Assembly: GCF_003149375.1 (NCBI RefSeq)
Contig: NZ_QFWH01000002.1
Coordinates: 310,001 to 374,000, forward strand
Reading direction: 5' to 3'
Source: Vampirovibrio chlorellavorus
GTDB lineage: Bacteria; Cyanobacteriota; Vampirovibrionia; Vampirovibrionales; Vampirovibrionaceae
Length of the DNA: 64,000 nucleotides
Part shown: positions 26,341 to 34,744 of the stretch, in pieces
Layout of the letters: the number at the start of each line of letters is the position of its first letter
How positions within the stretch are numbered: position 1 is the first letter of the stretch
Position numbers and translations under genes: made by a program
Notes under the pieces: generated by a model
The model's input: the letters and a program-made list of their open reading frames with translations, nothing else
Told to the model about the DNA's origin: nothing
Database searches by the model: none

Positions 26341-26466
26341 AGACAAAGCAGCCCGTCGGGATTATCTGCTTCCTTGGGATCATCTTCATTCTGGAAGTTT
26401 TGCTGCGTTAAATACACCGGTATACATTGACACACTGTATCAACTGAAGAACACGAGGGCCTTGTA

Positions 26467-27525
26467 GTGGGCGGTTTTATGCCTGTTACATCCAAGTTAT
26501 TGCCTCGGCCAAGGAACTTAATGTACCTGGCGGAAGTAGCCGTGCTGACCCGCTTGGCCACTGGATTGACCCGTGTGCTGGAAAACCGGCCCTCCAAGCA
26601 GAAAAATCCCACCCTGTCCGAGGGTCAAAAAAAGCAGGCCATGGCGGAACGCTTTTTTGTGGAAATTCTGGGCACTATGGGCTATATGGCCTGTTTGCAT
26701 CTGGGGCAGGATCTGGTGGATGGGCTGACCCGATGTAAAGACCGTGTCCTGAAATTTTCCGATGAAAGTCTGGTGAAAGATCTGAAGAGTCTTGATGAGT
26801 CCCAGTTCTCAGGCATCAAAAAAATGCTGGACAAGCTCAACATCACCGTCAATGATTTAGATGCCAAGCTGAAAGAATCCGTGGCCGAAACTTATGGTCC
26901 CCAAGGATCGGCATTTAAAAGCCCTGTATTTAAAACCCTATACGAACATGAATTACCGGGCTCTACGGATAAAAAAACGCTCTTGGGGAAGGCCAACCTG
27001 GTCACGGTGAAAAACCAGTTCAAGAAAAAAGTGGAGCAGGTCGCTGAAAAAAGCGGCGTGGCTCTAGAGCATCAACAGCTGGATGCCGCTTTGAGCAAGA
27101 TTGTGAATGAAGTGAAGCCTTTGAAAGATTTCGCCAAGCGCAATAACCAGCTGGCGGTTTTGGGTATTTTTACCGGCGTGGTGGGCAGCGCGCTGGTGGG
27201 CGGTTCCTTGACCCAATGGATGAATGACCGGGTGATCGCTCCGAGTGCCAAAAAGTTTTTTAACCGCAAACAACAAAAAAAAGGGGCGATCCCGCTGGCC
27301 GCTTCCCCATTGTCCCCCGTGCCCTCTGCGGCCAGCGATCCGGCGGTGACTCACAAGGCCCTGTCTCTGGTTTCCGCTCCATCGGTAATGCCCCTTGTGC
27401 CGCCGGTGCCCGTTTATTTGCCCAACCCCAAGACACAGGCGCGTCCGCCTATTTTTAAGGCCCAGCAGCCAGTCCTTACCCCCATGAGCCTGACGCCCAA
27501 ACCCTGGCCGGGCGGTGGCGTATGA
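26467..27525 (+). CDS. Orphan membrane protein, first of a tandem pair
   Basis: 352 residues, no family recognised. Predicted membrane segments are near residues 17-36 (NLMYLAEVAVLTRLATGL), 65-85 (VEILGTMGYMACLHLGQDLV) and 225-250 (LAVLGIFTGVVGSALVGGSLTQW). Between the second and third lies a charged helical region of about 130 residues. The last 90 residues are Pro-, Ala- and Val-rich and probably disordered. The GTG start follows GAGGG at seven bases. It overlaps the next gene by 4 nt and shares its layout of two helices, a charged middle, a Gly-rich helix and a proline-rich tail, so the two look like diverged paralogues. Confidence 0.72.
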   Translation: MGGFMPVTSKLLPRPRNLMYLAEVAVLTRLATGLTRVLENRPSKQKNPTLSEGQKKQAMAERFFVEILGTMGYMACLHLGQDLVDGLTRCKDRVLKFSDESLVKDLKSLDESQFSGIKKMLDKLNITVNDLDAKLKESVAETYGPQGSAFKSPVFKTLYEHELPGSTDKKTLLGKANLVTVKNQFKKKVEQVAEKSGVALEHQQLDAALSKIVNEVKPLKDFAKRNNQLAVLGIFTGVVGSALVGGSLTQWMNDRVIAPSAKKFFNRKQQKKGAIPLAASPLSPVPSAASDPAVTHKALSLVSAPSVMPLVPPVPVYLPNPKTQARPPIFKAQQPVLTPMSLTPKPWPGGGV

Positions 27526-28457
27526 TGCATGTGCTTCAAAATACGCCCCGGGTCCTGCAAAATGTGGGCAGCAGTATTGTGAATAAACCCGGCTTTTTCC
27601 GGGATCAATCCCTTATTTTGGCCTCGTTGGCATTGGTCATTTCCCGGATTGTGGTAGCCAATATTTCAGCGGTCAAGGCTCAGGGCACTTCCGAGGGTCC
27701 GTTTCGCTACCGAGAGTCGATTCGTACCGATATGCGTGAAATCGGCGGCTTCCTGAGTGGTTTTGTCTTACTGCGGGGATTTCAGGTTTTTACCCAAAAG
27801 GCCTTGCGCAAGCATTTGGGCGTTGAAGTTTCCTCTCTGAGTGACGGCTACAGTTTCAAGCAACTTTGGCAGGATTTGACTTCCAAAACCAGACCGGCTG
27901 CCTTTAATCCGAAACTGGCCTACAGTACCGATCCGTTCATGGCTCCCGGGGAGTTAAAACCACTGGCCCGGCTGGTGTCCCGTGTCTTTGATGCGCCGAT
28001 TCTTAACGGGTTGAAAGAAAAAGCGGCTGCCCAGGTGAAAACGGAAGGCTTGTCGGAAGCTGCCGCCGCTTTGGCCAAAAACAAAGCCTTTATCGTCAAC
28101 GGCGTTTACAAACTGGCTCCCATTCTGGTGGGTTCTATTCCCAGTGTGGCTTTGGCCGGATATTTTCTGGAGCGCATGACCCGGGATCATTCCGAGCAAA
28201 TTGTGGACGCCGTGAGTAACCGTCTGGGTTCCAAGGATGAGAAACCGGCCACCTTGCCGCCCCCGACCACTCTGCCACCGCAGCCCGCCCCCAGACCGAC
28301 TGTGGCAGCCGCAGCCTCGCCAGCGGGTCTGGTACAATTTGGCATCCGACCCTTTCCTCACCCCAATGGGGCTTACCCGGTGAATCGTTGGCATGCCGTA
28401 AATCCGATGGCTCGGTTTTTTAAACCCGGTTCCCTGATGTTGAGAGTCGGGTTATGA
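27522..28457 (+). CDS. Orphan membrane protein, second of a tandem pair
   Basis: 311 residues, no family recognised. A helix near residues 30-48 (LILASLALVISRIVVANIS) is followed by MREIGGFLSGFVLLRGFQVF. A soluble region of about 120 residues comes next, then a third helix LAPILVGSIPSVALAGYFLERMT, and a proline-rich tail. The order and spacing mirror the gene it overlaps upstream, which suggests duplication and probably a shared complex. acpS follows after about 35 nt and may be co-transcribed. Confidence 0.72.
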   Translation: MMHVLQNTPRVLQNVGSSIVNKPGFFRDQSLILASLALVISRIVVANISAVKAQGTSEGPFRYRESIRTDMREIGGFLSGFVLLRGFQVFTQKALRKHLGVEVSSLSDGYSFKQLWQDLTSKTRPAAFNPKLAYSTDPFMAPGELKPLARLVSRVFDAPILNGLKEKAAAQVKTEGLSEAAAALAKNKAFIVNGVYKLAPILVGSIPSVALAGYFLERMTRDHSEQIVDAVSNRLGSKDEKPATLPPPTTLPPQPAPRPTVAAAASPAGLVQFGIRPFPHPNGAYPVNRWHAVNPMARFFKPGSLMLRVGL

Positions 28458-28493
28458 ATTGATGGGTGCCGTTTATTTTTGCAGGAGTGTCCG

Positions 28494-28925
28494 TTGAATC
28501 AACACACTTTTAGAGACTTACGCGTGGGTACCGATCTGGTTTATATCCCTCGCTTGCGCCGGAGTTATGCCCGATTGGGGCTGCGTTTTGTACAACGTCT
28601 GCTCACACCCCGGGAGTTGGCCTACTGTCAGGGAGACGGCGTTTTTCGGGAAGCGTTTTTCCTGAAACGGGTGGCTGCGCGCATCGCGGTGAAGGAAGCC
28701 GTGGCCAAGGCTCTGGGCTCGGGTCTGAATGGGCTGGGCTGGGGGCAGGGGATTGACTGGCAGGATGTGGAAGTGGTTGCCCATAAACAAAGCCCCCCCG
28801 AACTCGTTTTGAGCGGGAGGGCTCTGCAATGCGCAAGACAGTTAAACATTGAATGCTGGCGTTTCAGCCTCTCTCACGACGGCGATTATGCCATCGCTAC
28901 CGTGACCGGACTGATTAAGGTCTAA
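28494..28925 (+). CDS. acpS: Holo-[acyl-carrier-protein] synthase
   Basis: AcpS transfers the phosphopantetheine arm from CoA to acyl carrier protein. Motifs seen are [11 protein letters not shown] (metal-binding Asp), [20 protein letters not shown] (catalytic Glu and Lys) and [13 protein letters not shown] at the end. I chose the TTG at 28494 because AGGAG stands six bases upstream; the upstream in-frame TTG at 28479 would place that ribosome site inside the gene. The last codons overlap the stop of the convergent phasin-like gene (28922-28925). Confidence 0.93.
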   Translation: MNQHTFRDLRVGTDLVYIPRLRRSYARLGLRFVQRLLTPRELAYCQGDGVFREAFFLKRVAARIAVKEAVAKALGSGLNGLGWGQGIDWQDVEVVAHKQSPPELVLSGRALQCARQLNIECWRFSLSHDGDYAIATVTGLIKV

Positions 28926-29842
28926 GCCGTTGCCGGAGCCTCTTGCGGGGCTGGTTTGGACTCCACTGCCGGTGCTTTGCTGACAGGAGCCTTCACCGGT
29001 TTTGCCGGTTTTTTAGCAACGGGCTTTTTGGCGATGGCTTTTTTCACGGCGGGCTTGGCTACCGCTTTTTTAGCGACCGGTTTTTTGGCGGCGACTTTTT
29101 TCACGGCGGGCTTGGCGGCTGCCTTTTTAGCGACCGGTTTTTTGGCGGTGGCTTTTTTAGCGGCGGGCTTGGCGGCTGCCTTTTTAGCGACCGGTTTTTT
29201 GGCGGTGGCTTTTTTGGCGGCGGGCTTGGCTACCGCTTTTTTAGCGACCGGTTTTTTGGCGGTGGCTTTTTTAGCGGCGGGCTTGGCTACCGCTTTTTTA
29301 GCGACCGGTTTTTTGGCGGTGACTTTTTTAGCGGCGGGCTTGGCTACCGCTTTTTTAGCGACCGGTTTTTTGGCGGTGACTTTTTTAGCGGCGGGCTTTT
29401 TGGCCGTCGTTTTTTTTCTGGCGGCTTTCTTTAAATCAGAGGCCACCTTGCCAATGGTCTGGCTGGCAGAGGCAATGGCCTTGCGGAGGGTGCTGTCAAA
29501 ATCGGATTTGCTGCTTTGAAAACGCTTTTTCAGATCCTCGGCCACTTTTTTGGCTTCGTTGGGTTTGATGTCTCCCCGGGCCACCATCTCATCCACCAGA
29601 TCAGTGACCGCGTCTTTCAGCTTTTCAGCGGTCATCACGGTGGCGCCCAAGCCGATCAGAAACGCTTTTTTCAAGCCTTCCAGAGAATCATTTTTTTGAG
29701 TTTTCCGGGGGCTAACGTGTGCCTTGCCGTTGGTGCTGGCTTTACTAACCGCGGATTTCACACTGCTTTTAGTGGTTTTTTTGATGCTGGCAGGCTTCTT
29801 GGTTGCCGAACTTTTGGAGGCTGTCGCCTTCTTGGTTTTCAA
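28922..29842 (-). CDS. Phasin-like protein with histone H1-like Lys/Ala/Pro tail
   Basis: The first 50 residues are Lys/Ser/Thr-rich. Residues 54-140 form a phasin-type helical domain ([25 protein letters not shown], then [26 protein letters not shown]). From residue 155 to the end there are six 19-residue repeats built from AKKPVAKK and AKPAAKK units. This is the PhaF-like layout, in which a granule-binding helix is fused to a DNA-binding basic tail. Granule binding is inference, as no PHA synthase is in the window. GAGAGGAG lies before the ATG. A DNA-binding nucleoid protein without granule function is the alternative. Confidence 0.78.
   Translation of the reverse strand: MKTKKATASKSSATKKPASIKKTTKSSVKSAVSKASTNGKAHVSPRKTQKNDSLEGLKKAFLIGLGATVMTAEKLKDAVTDLVDEMVARGDIKPNEAKKVAEDLKKRFQSSKSDFDSTLRKAIASASQTIGKVASDLKKAARKKTTAKKPAAKKVTAKKPVAKKAVAKPAAKKVTAKKPVAKKAVAKPAAKKATAKKPVAKKAVAKPAAKKATAKKPVAKKAAAKPAAKKATAKKPVAKKAAAKPAVKKVAAKKPVAKKAVAKPAVKKAIAKKPVAKKPAKPVKAPVSKAPAVESKPAPQEAPATA
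29039..29380 (-). repeat. Six tandem 57-bp coding repeats
   Basis: In-frame repeats within the phasin-like gene, each encoding 19 residues of Lys/Ala/Pro/Val pattern, followed by a partial unit. Copies differ by a few codons (V/A and T/A swaps). Such runs change length easily by slippage. Confidence 0.85.
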
Positions 29843-30279
29843 TGTTGAAACTCCTCTCGCTATCCAGAAATTATCAGTGTTATTGTATCATTGCTTTTTT
29901 AAATTTTATGCTTTTGCTTGTGATTCTATCCATTTGGTTAGGGAAAAACGTTGGTGATTTTGCTCAAAAGGCCTGCCAAATTTCAGTGCGCCATTTCTTC
30001 ACAAATTTTACCTGATCTTGTCCTGAATCTGCTTATACTTCCAATATCTCGGTAATCGACTGAGTCGGCAGCAGTGCTGAAAACCCAAAAGGGATGCTTA
30101 AAGCCGGGAAAAGACAATTTTTGCGCGAATTTGAAAATTCCCCCAAAAAGAGGAATTCCGCCTTGTGATGAGACTGTGGATTAAAGGTTTGGATGGCCCG
30201 GTCCGATAGTAATCTGGAAGACTTGGAACTATTTTTTAAACGCTTGAGAAAGACACTTGATTAAAAGGATTGATCCATC
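29843..30279. other. Divergent intergenic region with a possible 23-codon ORF
   Basis: This 437-bp gap separates the phasin-like gene (minus) from the orphan operon at 30280. Near its end, an ATG at 30193 opens a 23-codon frame (MARSDSNLEDLELFFKRLR, stop at 30264). AAAGG lies five bases upstream and the stop is 15 nt before the next gene. It could be a leader peptide or small protein, but it is too short to judge. Nothing else is recognised. Confidence 0.35.
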
Positions 30280-30609
30280 ATGGGACTTGCAGCCAGCCAA
30301 TCCAGGTATCTTAGCCTGACCGCCCGCAAGAACGACCTGGAATTAACCGGACAACAAATTAACCAGTCACGGTTAACGCTTGCCAATGTTCAGAATGATC
30401 TCTATAACTCCAGCACCAACCTGGAACCTGACTCTGATGAGGCCATCCGGATTCAGTTAAGGATCACCGCCATTCAGAGTCTGGATAAAGCGCTGGAGCT
30501 TCAATTGCGGCGGGTAGACACTCAGCAGCAGGCTGTACAGACCGAACTGGAAGCGGTTAAAAAAGTAATTGATAAGAATGTTGAACTTACATTCAAGACT
30601 TTTGCATAA
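30280..30609 (+). CDS. Orphan coiled-coil protein with MGLAASQ-type N-terminus
   Basis: 109 residues, helical, ending in a long coiled coil (LDKALELQLRRVDTQQQAV and on). The start MGLAASQSRYLSLTARKNDLE resembles, as I recall, the opening of many small proteins of the Melainabacteria lineage, which supports the taxonomic guess but not a function. It begins an operon of three orphan genes with gaps of about 95 and 70 nt. No signal peptide. Its size and shape would suit a chaperone or structural partner of the hydrophobic protein that follows; this is inference. Confidence 0.7.
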   Translation: MGLAASQSRYLSLTARKNDLELTGQQINQSRLTLANVQNDLYNSSTNLEPDSDEAIRIQLRITAIQSLDKALELQLRRVDTQQQAVQTELEAVKKVIDKNVELTFKTFA

Positions 30610-30705
30610 CAGCCGAAGAGAGAATCAGACTGAGGAAAATTTAGTCCATCAAGATACCGCGGATCTATCAGATTGGATAATTGACCGGGAGGTCCACCCA
30701 AAGCC

Positions 30706-31653
30706 ATGAGCTACAAAAACGATTCATACCTTGTCATTATGGGCAGCTACGATAAAGCGGGCAGCGCGGCCAAAGCCGAGCTGTTTGAAACCTATGATCG
30801 TTTGCGGGATTTGACGGTCTCGGGCCCTGCTCTCGGTGGCAGCGGCGTGGGTAAATTCGGCAGTTTGCTGATGAACGTGGCCCGCATGATCGGTGGCTCC
30901 CCTTTTCTTCCTACTTTTGGCAGCGAGGCCATTAACATTCCCGGCACGTCCTATTACTCTCCAATGTCGGGCGGAACGGGCATTTTACCGGGCGGTCAGG
31001 CCGCCTTTGGTCTGGCACCGTTTTCCAATGTGACCGGTATTACCACCGGTGGCGCGGCCCCCATTGGCAACTCAGCCATTGGGCCACTGAGTTTGTTTTC
31101 AGCGTTGGGTGCTGGCTCACTGGGGGCCAGTGCGCTGGGGTTTTCCGGATTGGGAAGCATTGGCTTTCCCATGGCCACGGGCACCATTGGTGGTGTTTTT
31201 ACTGGTGGGGCCAGTCCCATTGGTGGCGATGTGGGGGCCTTGAATGGCGGTTTTATCGCCGGGGGTGCCTCTGGTATTGGGGGGGCGGCCACGGCGGGCG
31301 GATTGGCCTTGGGTACGGCTGCCGGTGCTGGTTTCGGACGAAACTGGGTCATGCCTGCCGCAGGGATTGTCAGCGGGATTGGGGGCTTACTGACCACATT
31401 AGGGCCATTTTTCGGGCCGTTTGGTCTGGCCGCCGCCGCGGGCGGATCGATTTTAAGTGGCGTCTCCGGGGCGGTGTTGTCCAGTTTCCAGACTATTTCC
31501 AACCGATTGTTGGTGAACGCCGATACGATTTTGTCCTCCAAAATCAAAAACCTGGAAACCACGGTCAAGCAGATCGACGCGCAAGAAGAAATCTTGCGGA
31601 AGTTGCTCAAGGAATCCGTAGAAGGTGACAAAAAAGCGTTGGAAAATATCTAG
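30706..31653 (+). CDS. Gly/Ala-rich hydrophobic orphan protein
   Basis: 315 residues in three parts. Residues 1-60 are hydrophilic. Residues 60-255 are extremely Gly-, Ala- and Ser-rich and contain many GxxxG-like spacings and hydrophobic stretches (e.g. AGIVSGIGGLLTTLGPFFG). Residues 260-315 form an amphipathic coiled coil (KIKNLETTVKQIDAQEEILRK). No signal peptide. This layout resembles membrane-inserting or pore-forming proteins, but no homologous family is recognised. GGGAGGT lies about 12 bases before the ATG. Confidence 0.7.
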   Translation: MSYKNDSYLVIMGSYDKAGSAAKAELFETYDRLRDLTVSGPALGGSGVGKFGSLLMNVARMIGGSPFLPTFGSEAINIPGTSYYSPMSGGTGILPGGQAAFGLAPFSNVTGITTGGAAPIGNSAIGPLSLFSALGAGSLGASALGFSGLGSIGFPMATGTIGGVFTGGASPIGGDVGALNGGFIAGGASGIGGAATAGGLALGTAAGAGFGRNWVMPAAGIVSGIGGLLTTLGPFFGPFGLAAAAGGSILSGVSGAVLSSFQTISNRLLVNADTILSSKIKNLETTVKQIDAQEEILRKLLKESVEGDKKALENI

Positions 31654-31725
31654 GCGGAGTCTGCTTCAAAATTCGCCACTTCCCGGGTATCGCTCATTGA
31701 ACAGAGAACCACGAGATTTGTTGCC

Positions 31726-32019
31726 ATGGATCGTTCTCCGACCGGAAATTCGAATGATTCTCCTCCTCCGGCCCAGCCGCCTGTGGATCCCTATCTGTAC
31801 GCGGCCAGCCTGAATTCTTTTGTGACGGAGCGGAATCCCATTCAAATACTGGTGGGGGATATCGGCCGCATGATTCATACCCTGGCCAACCTGGGAAAGA
31901 ACCGGAAAATGGCCCAGCAGCGGATTCAGTTGCTTCAGGCCCAGGTGGAAAAAGTGGAAGGTGACATCGCCCGGGGCAATCCCAAAACCGTGGGTACCCG
32001 GCTGGACAAGTTGCGCTAG
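31726..32019 (+). CDS. Small orphan helical protein
   Basis: 97 residues. An N-terminal Pro/Ser/Asn-rich stretch is followed by helices with a basic middle (MIHTLANLGKNRKMAQQRIQLLQAQVEKVEGDIA). It is last in the three-gene orphan operon. Coiled-coil content in this and the first gene suggests that they could pair with the hydrophobic middle protein. Function unknown. Confidence 0.62.
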   Translation: MDRSPTGNSNDSPPPAQPPVDPYLYAASLNSFVTERNPIQILVGDIGRMIHTLANLGKNRKMAQQRIQLLQAQVEKVEGDIARGNPKTVGTRLDKLR

Positions 32020-32175
32020 GTCAGTTTTACTTCAGAGCTTCGCAAAATTTTTGTTTTGATTCCAGGTACCACTCTTTTTCTCAGAAGTCTGCAATCACTC
32101 CCTCCTTTATCTTACGGTCGGGAATGGAAAGGATAGGGACGTCCCGTATTTCCCTTTTAAAATGCTAACTCGAAG

Positions 32176-33195
32176 TCATTGTGTTGCCTCTTTGAAAGAA
32201 CCAAGTGATTCTTGTCTTTTAAGCCTGATTAGCTCTTCGGAGCGACATACTTTCTGAACAGTATCTAGCCAGTAGAAGTTCTTATAAGGTGAAAACACAA
32301 AACGCTTAGCATTCATACCTGTTAAAGAATTTATGGCTGCTACTTCGTACCGAGAAGCTTTTACAACTTTACCCTCATTTTCAAATGTGCCGATAAGCGC
32401 TATCTTCTTTGTTAAAGGGATACTGATTTGTGTTTTTTTTAAGGCTAGTCCCACCCCGTATAAGCCTGAATTAAAATTAGGATCACTCCAGTCAAGACTG
32501 ACAGGATTATCACAGCTTATAAAATTATCATTGTCATTTGAGTCAGCTATGTAAATATCCCAAGTTCTCTTAAAAAAGTATGGAGTATTTTCCTTCCAAG
32601 CTTCGAGTAGAAATTTCAGAAAATGGTTTTGGGTCCACTCAAATTGATAGTTATCGCTTGTAACTTTTTTCACGTATTTTTTATAGCCTTCAAAATTCAA
32701 ACTTGGATCAAATTGCTTTAGGGTGTTTTCTGTTTGGGCTCTGTAAGATTCATATTGCTTCATGTGGGCTAAATCTGTATTGAGATACCACTTCAAGACC
32801 TTATCGAACTGTTCGTTGGTATTCTCTTTGAATCGAGGAGTTCTTACAAAAAGGAGACAAATAAACTCCATCAGTGTGCAAAAGTCTTCACTATATTTAT
32901 TTGGCAGACACTCCTTTTCATCAATCCACTTTATGACTGGCGCTACCTTACTTTCAATGGCCGCGAATACTTTTTGCTCTAGGTAGTCAGGCTTTATTTG
33001 ACTATCTTCATTTACCTTCTCAATCTTATAGAGGTCGTTTTCAAAGGCTATGTTCTTAGGATATATAGAAAATTGCTTAATCGTTTTATGATCCAAAGCC
33101 CAGAGCATTGAGTTATTACTGCTATTTGGTGTGAATCTCGATAAAAGCATTTGAGGAATATAGTGATGCTTTTTGGCGGGTTTATTATCAACCAT
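32176..33195 (-). CDS. DUF4238-family protein in an AT-rich, probably acquired segment
   Basis: 339 residues starting with the family mark KKHHYIPQMLLSRFT. DUF4238 proteins have no established function and are scattered among bacteria. Later conserved-looking blocks are NDLYKIEKV, FICLLFVRTPRF, NFISCDNPVSLDW and FVFSPYKNFYWLD. No signal peptide or membrane helix is seen. Base composition differs sharply from its neighbours: in a 60-base sample (33001-33060) I counted 21 G+C, against 32 in a sample inside uvrA (48301-48360). Codon use is AT-rich as well. It sits alone between two conserved operons, which suggests recent horizontal gain. Confidence 0.82.
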   Translation of the reverse strand: MVDNKPAKKHHYIPQMLLSRFTPNSSNNSMLWALDHKTIKQFSIYPKNIAFENDLYKIEKVNEDSQIKPDYLEQKVFAAIESKVAPVIKWIDEKECLPNKYSEDFCTLMEFICLLFVRTPRFKENTNEQFDKVLKWYLNTDLAHMKQYESYRAQTENTLKQFDPSLNFEGYKKYVKKVTSDNYQFEWTQNHFLKFLLEAWKENTPYFFKRTWDIYIADSNDNDNFISCDNPVSLDWSDPNFNSGLYGVGLALKKTQISIPLTKKIALIGTFENEGKVVKASRYEVAAINSLTGMNAKRFVFSPYKNFYWLDTVQKVCRSEELIRLKRQESLGSFKEATQ

Positions 33196-33236
33196 TTATC
33201 TTGATTTCTTAATGTTTTGTTCATAAGACTGGTGGT

Positions 33237-33896
33237 TTAACTCACTACATCCTCGGCGGCGGCGTCTTCGTAGTCGCCCTCGTGGCGCTGGATTTCCGGG
33301 ATCTCAGGCTCCCCCCGGTTTTCCTTGCCGATCAGCTTCACTAAATGGGCCAAATCCTTGCGATCCGCGGTCAGCTTGAAATACTCATGAAAGTGGCGGG
33401 TCACGTTTAACTGGTAAGAGCGGCCTTCCCGGCGCTTGGTGATTAGCTTGTGCTTGAGCAGGTTAGCGATATGGTCGTAGGCCACGCTGCCCCGCCATTC
33501 AATGAGATCCGATTGCAGCACGGGGGCCTTGATGGCGATGGCGGATAAGGTGCGCAACTCCGCGGCGGACATTTCCAGCGGCATCATCTTATTGACCATA
33601 TCCCCGTACTCTTCTTTCACCTGCAAAATGTAGCCGTCCGTGTCATCAATCTCCAGCGAAGAGCCTTCCCGAAAGTTGTAATCGCCCATCAGTTCCATCA
33701 GGGCAAATTCGGTTTCCTCGTAGGGGGCGTCAATCATCTGGGCGATTTCAAGCAGAGTCAAGGCTTTGCCGGTCATAAACAACACCGACTCAATGCGCCC
33801 TTTCAGGCTTTGCCCCGCTGGCAGCTTCACCTGAAACGGCTGGGGTTGATCGTTATCCTCATCATCCGTTTCCGGGTATCCGTAATGCACGCTCAT
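33237..33896 (-). CDS. scpB: Segregation and condensation protein ScpB
   Basis: ScpB is a winged-helix partner of the ScpA kleisin in the SMC condensin. The 219 residues show two winged-helix units (SLKGRIESVLFMTGKALTLLEIAQ and LEMSAAELRTLSAIAIKAPVLQSDL to SYQLNVTRHFHEYFKL). Disordered acidic ends flank them. The family match is weaker than for scpA or smc, and some usual ScpB residues such as the RGVDS turn are replaced by RGSVAYD. The operon position makes the call safe. It overlaps scpA by 4 nt. Confidence 0.86.
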   Translation of the reverse strand: MSVHYGYPETDDEDNDQPQPFQVKLPAGQSLKGRIESVLFMTGKALTLLEIAQMIDAPYEETEFALMELMGDYNFREGSSLEIDDTDGYILQVKEEYGDMVNKMMPLEMSAAELRTLSAIAIKAPVLQSDLIEWRGSVAYDHIANLLKHKLITKRREGRSYQLNVTRHFHEYFKLTADRKDLAHLVKLIGKENRGEPEIPEIQRHEGDYEDAAAEDVVS

Positions 33897-34744
33897 CCGG
33901 CCAGTTCCTCTTGATTGTCCTGATTATTCCCTTGAGTGAGAGTATCGTTTTCGGGGGTATTACTCTCGGGGGCATCCGGGGCCACATAAACCTCGGCGTA
34001 AAATTCGTCCTGACGCATGGAAAAGCCCCCTCGGGCGGTTAAAAACAGCAGGGCCAAAAAGGCGGAAATCTTATCCAGTCGTCCCCGCTCCATAATCTCG
34101 GTCAGGGACACCTGTTCCTGATGAATCAACACCCGCTCCAGCAGGTGCCGCAGTTGGCTCACGGTGTCCTCGTGGAACTCCTCGTGGGCCATTTCCTCAA
34201 TGTCATCGGCGGTAAAGTCTGCGTAATCCATCATGCGCCGATGGCTGGCCTTTTCCACCTTTTCTTTCAGGCTGCGGCGCTTTTCCAGTTCCTCATATTT
34301 TTGCAGCTCCAGAATCAGATCTTCCAGGGTGACGTTGCGAATCCGGGGCTGTTTGGTGCTGGTGCGGCGCTTGATCACCTCATCCAACGAGCGAAAGCTG
34401 AACTTGGGCTGGATAACCCGGTTGTTGTCCATAAAATCCGGTTCCAGCAGTTCATCCAGAAACTCATCCGGTGGGTTCAGGTAATTAATGCCCGCCAGTT
34501 GATCCGATTTCATGCGCAGCAAAATGGCCAGATACAGCAGGGTTTTGCCGGTGATCTTCAGATCCGATTCTTTCAGTTCGGCCACCGCTTGCAAGTACTG
34601 ATCGGCCACTTTTACAATATCAATATTCCAGGGGTCAATTTCCCCGGATTTGGCCATTTCCACCAGCAATTCCACCCCATCGGCGGGCTTGGTGGGCTCA
34701 GAAAAAGATTCTGGCTGTGGGCTGGGTTCAGGACGCGGCTGCAA
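33893..34744 (-). CDS. scpA: Segregation and condensation protein ScpA (kleisin)
   Basis: ScpA bridges the two SMC heads and binds ScpB. The N-terminal pattern VELLVEMAKSGEIDPWNIDIVKVADQYL and KTLLYLAILLRMKS is the SMC-neck-binding helical region; the C-terminal winged helix includes SAFLALLFLTARG and VSLTEIMERG. A Pro/Ser-rich leader of about 20 residues and an Asn/Glu-rich tail are extra. It overlaps the end of smc by 17 nt and the start of scpB by 4 nt, so the three genes form one tightly coupled operon. Confidence 0.92.
   Translation of the reverse strand: MQPRPEPSPQPESFSEPTKPADGVELLVEMAKSGEIDPWNIDIVKVADQYLQAVAELKESDLKITGKTLLYLAILLRMKSDQLAGINYLNPPDEFLDELLEPDFMDNNRVIQPKFSFRSLDEVIKRRTSTKQPRIRNVTLEDLILELQKYEELEKRRSLKEKVEKASHRRMMDYADFTADDIEEMAHEEFHEDTVSQLRHLLERVLIHQEQVSLTEIMERGRLDKISAFLALLFLTARGGFSMRQDEFYAEVYVAPDAPESNTPENDTLTQGNNQDNQEELAG

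Noticed and set aside
29039-29380. Tandem repeats considered as a CRISPR array
   Set aside because: The 57-bp units are contiguous, in frame and code for Lys/Ala/Pro repeats; there are no unique spacers or cas genes.
28943-29519. Two long plus-strand frames encoding Phe/Gly- or Ala/Phe-rich repeats
   Set aside because: They are the reverse of the 57-bp repeats of the phasin-like gene; the minus frame has a strong ribosome site and a recognisable domain.
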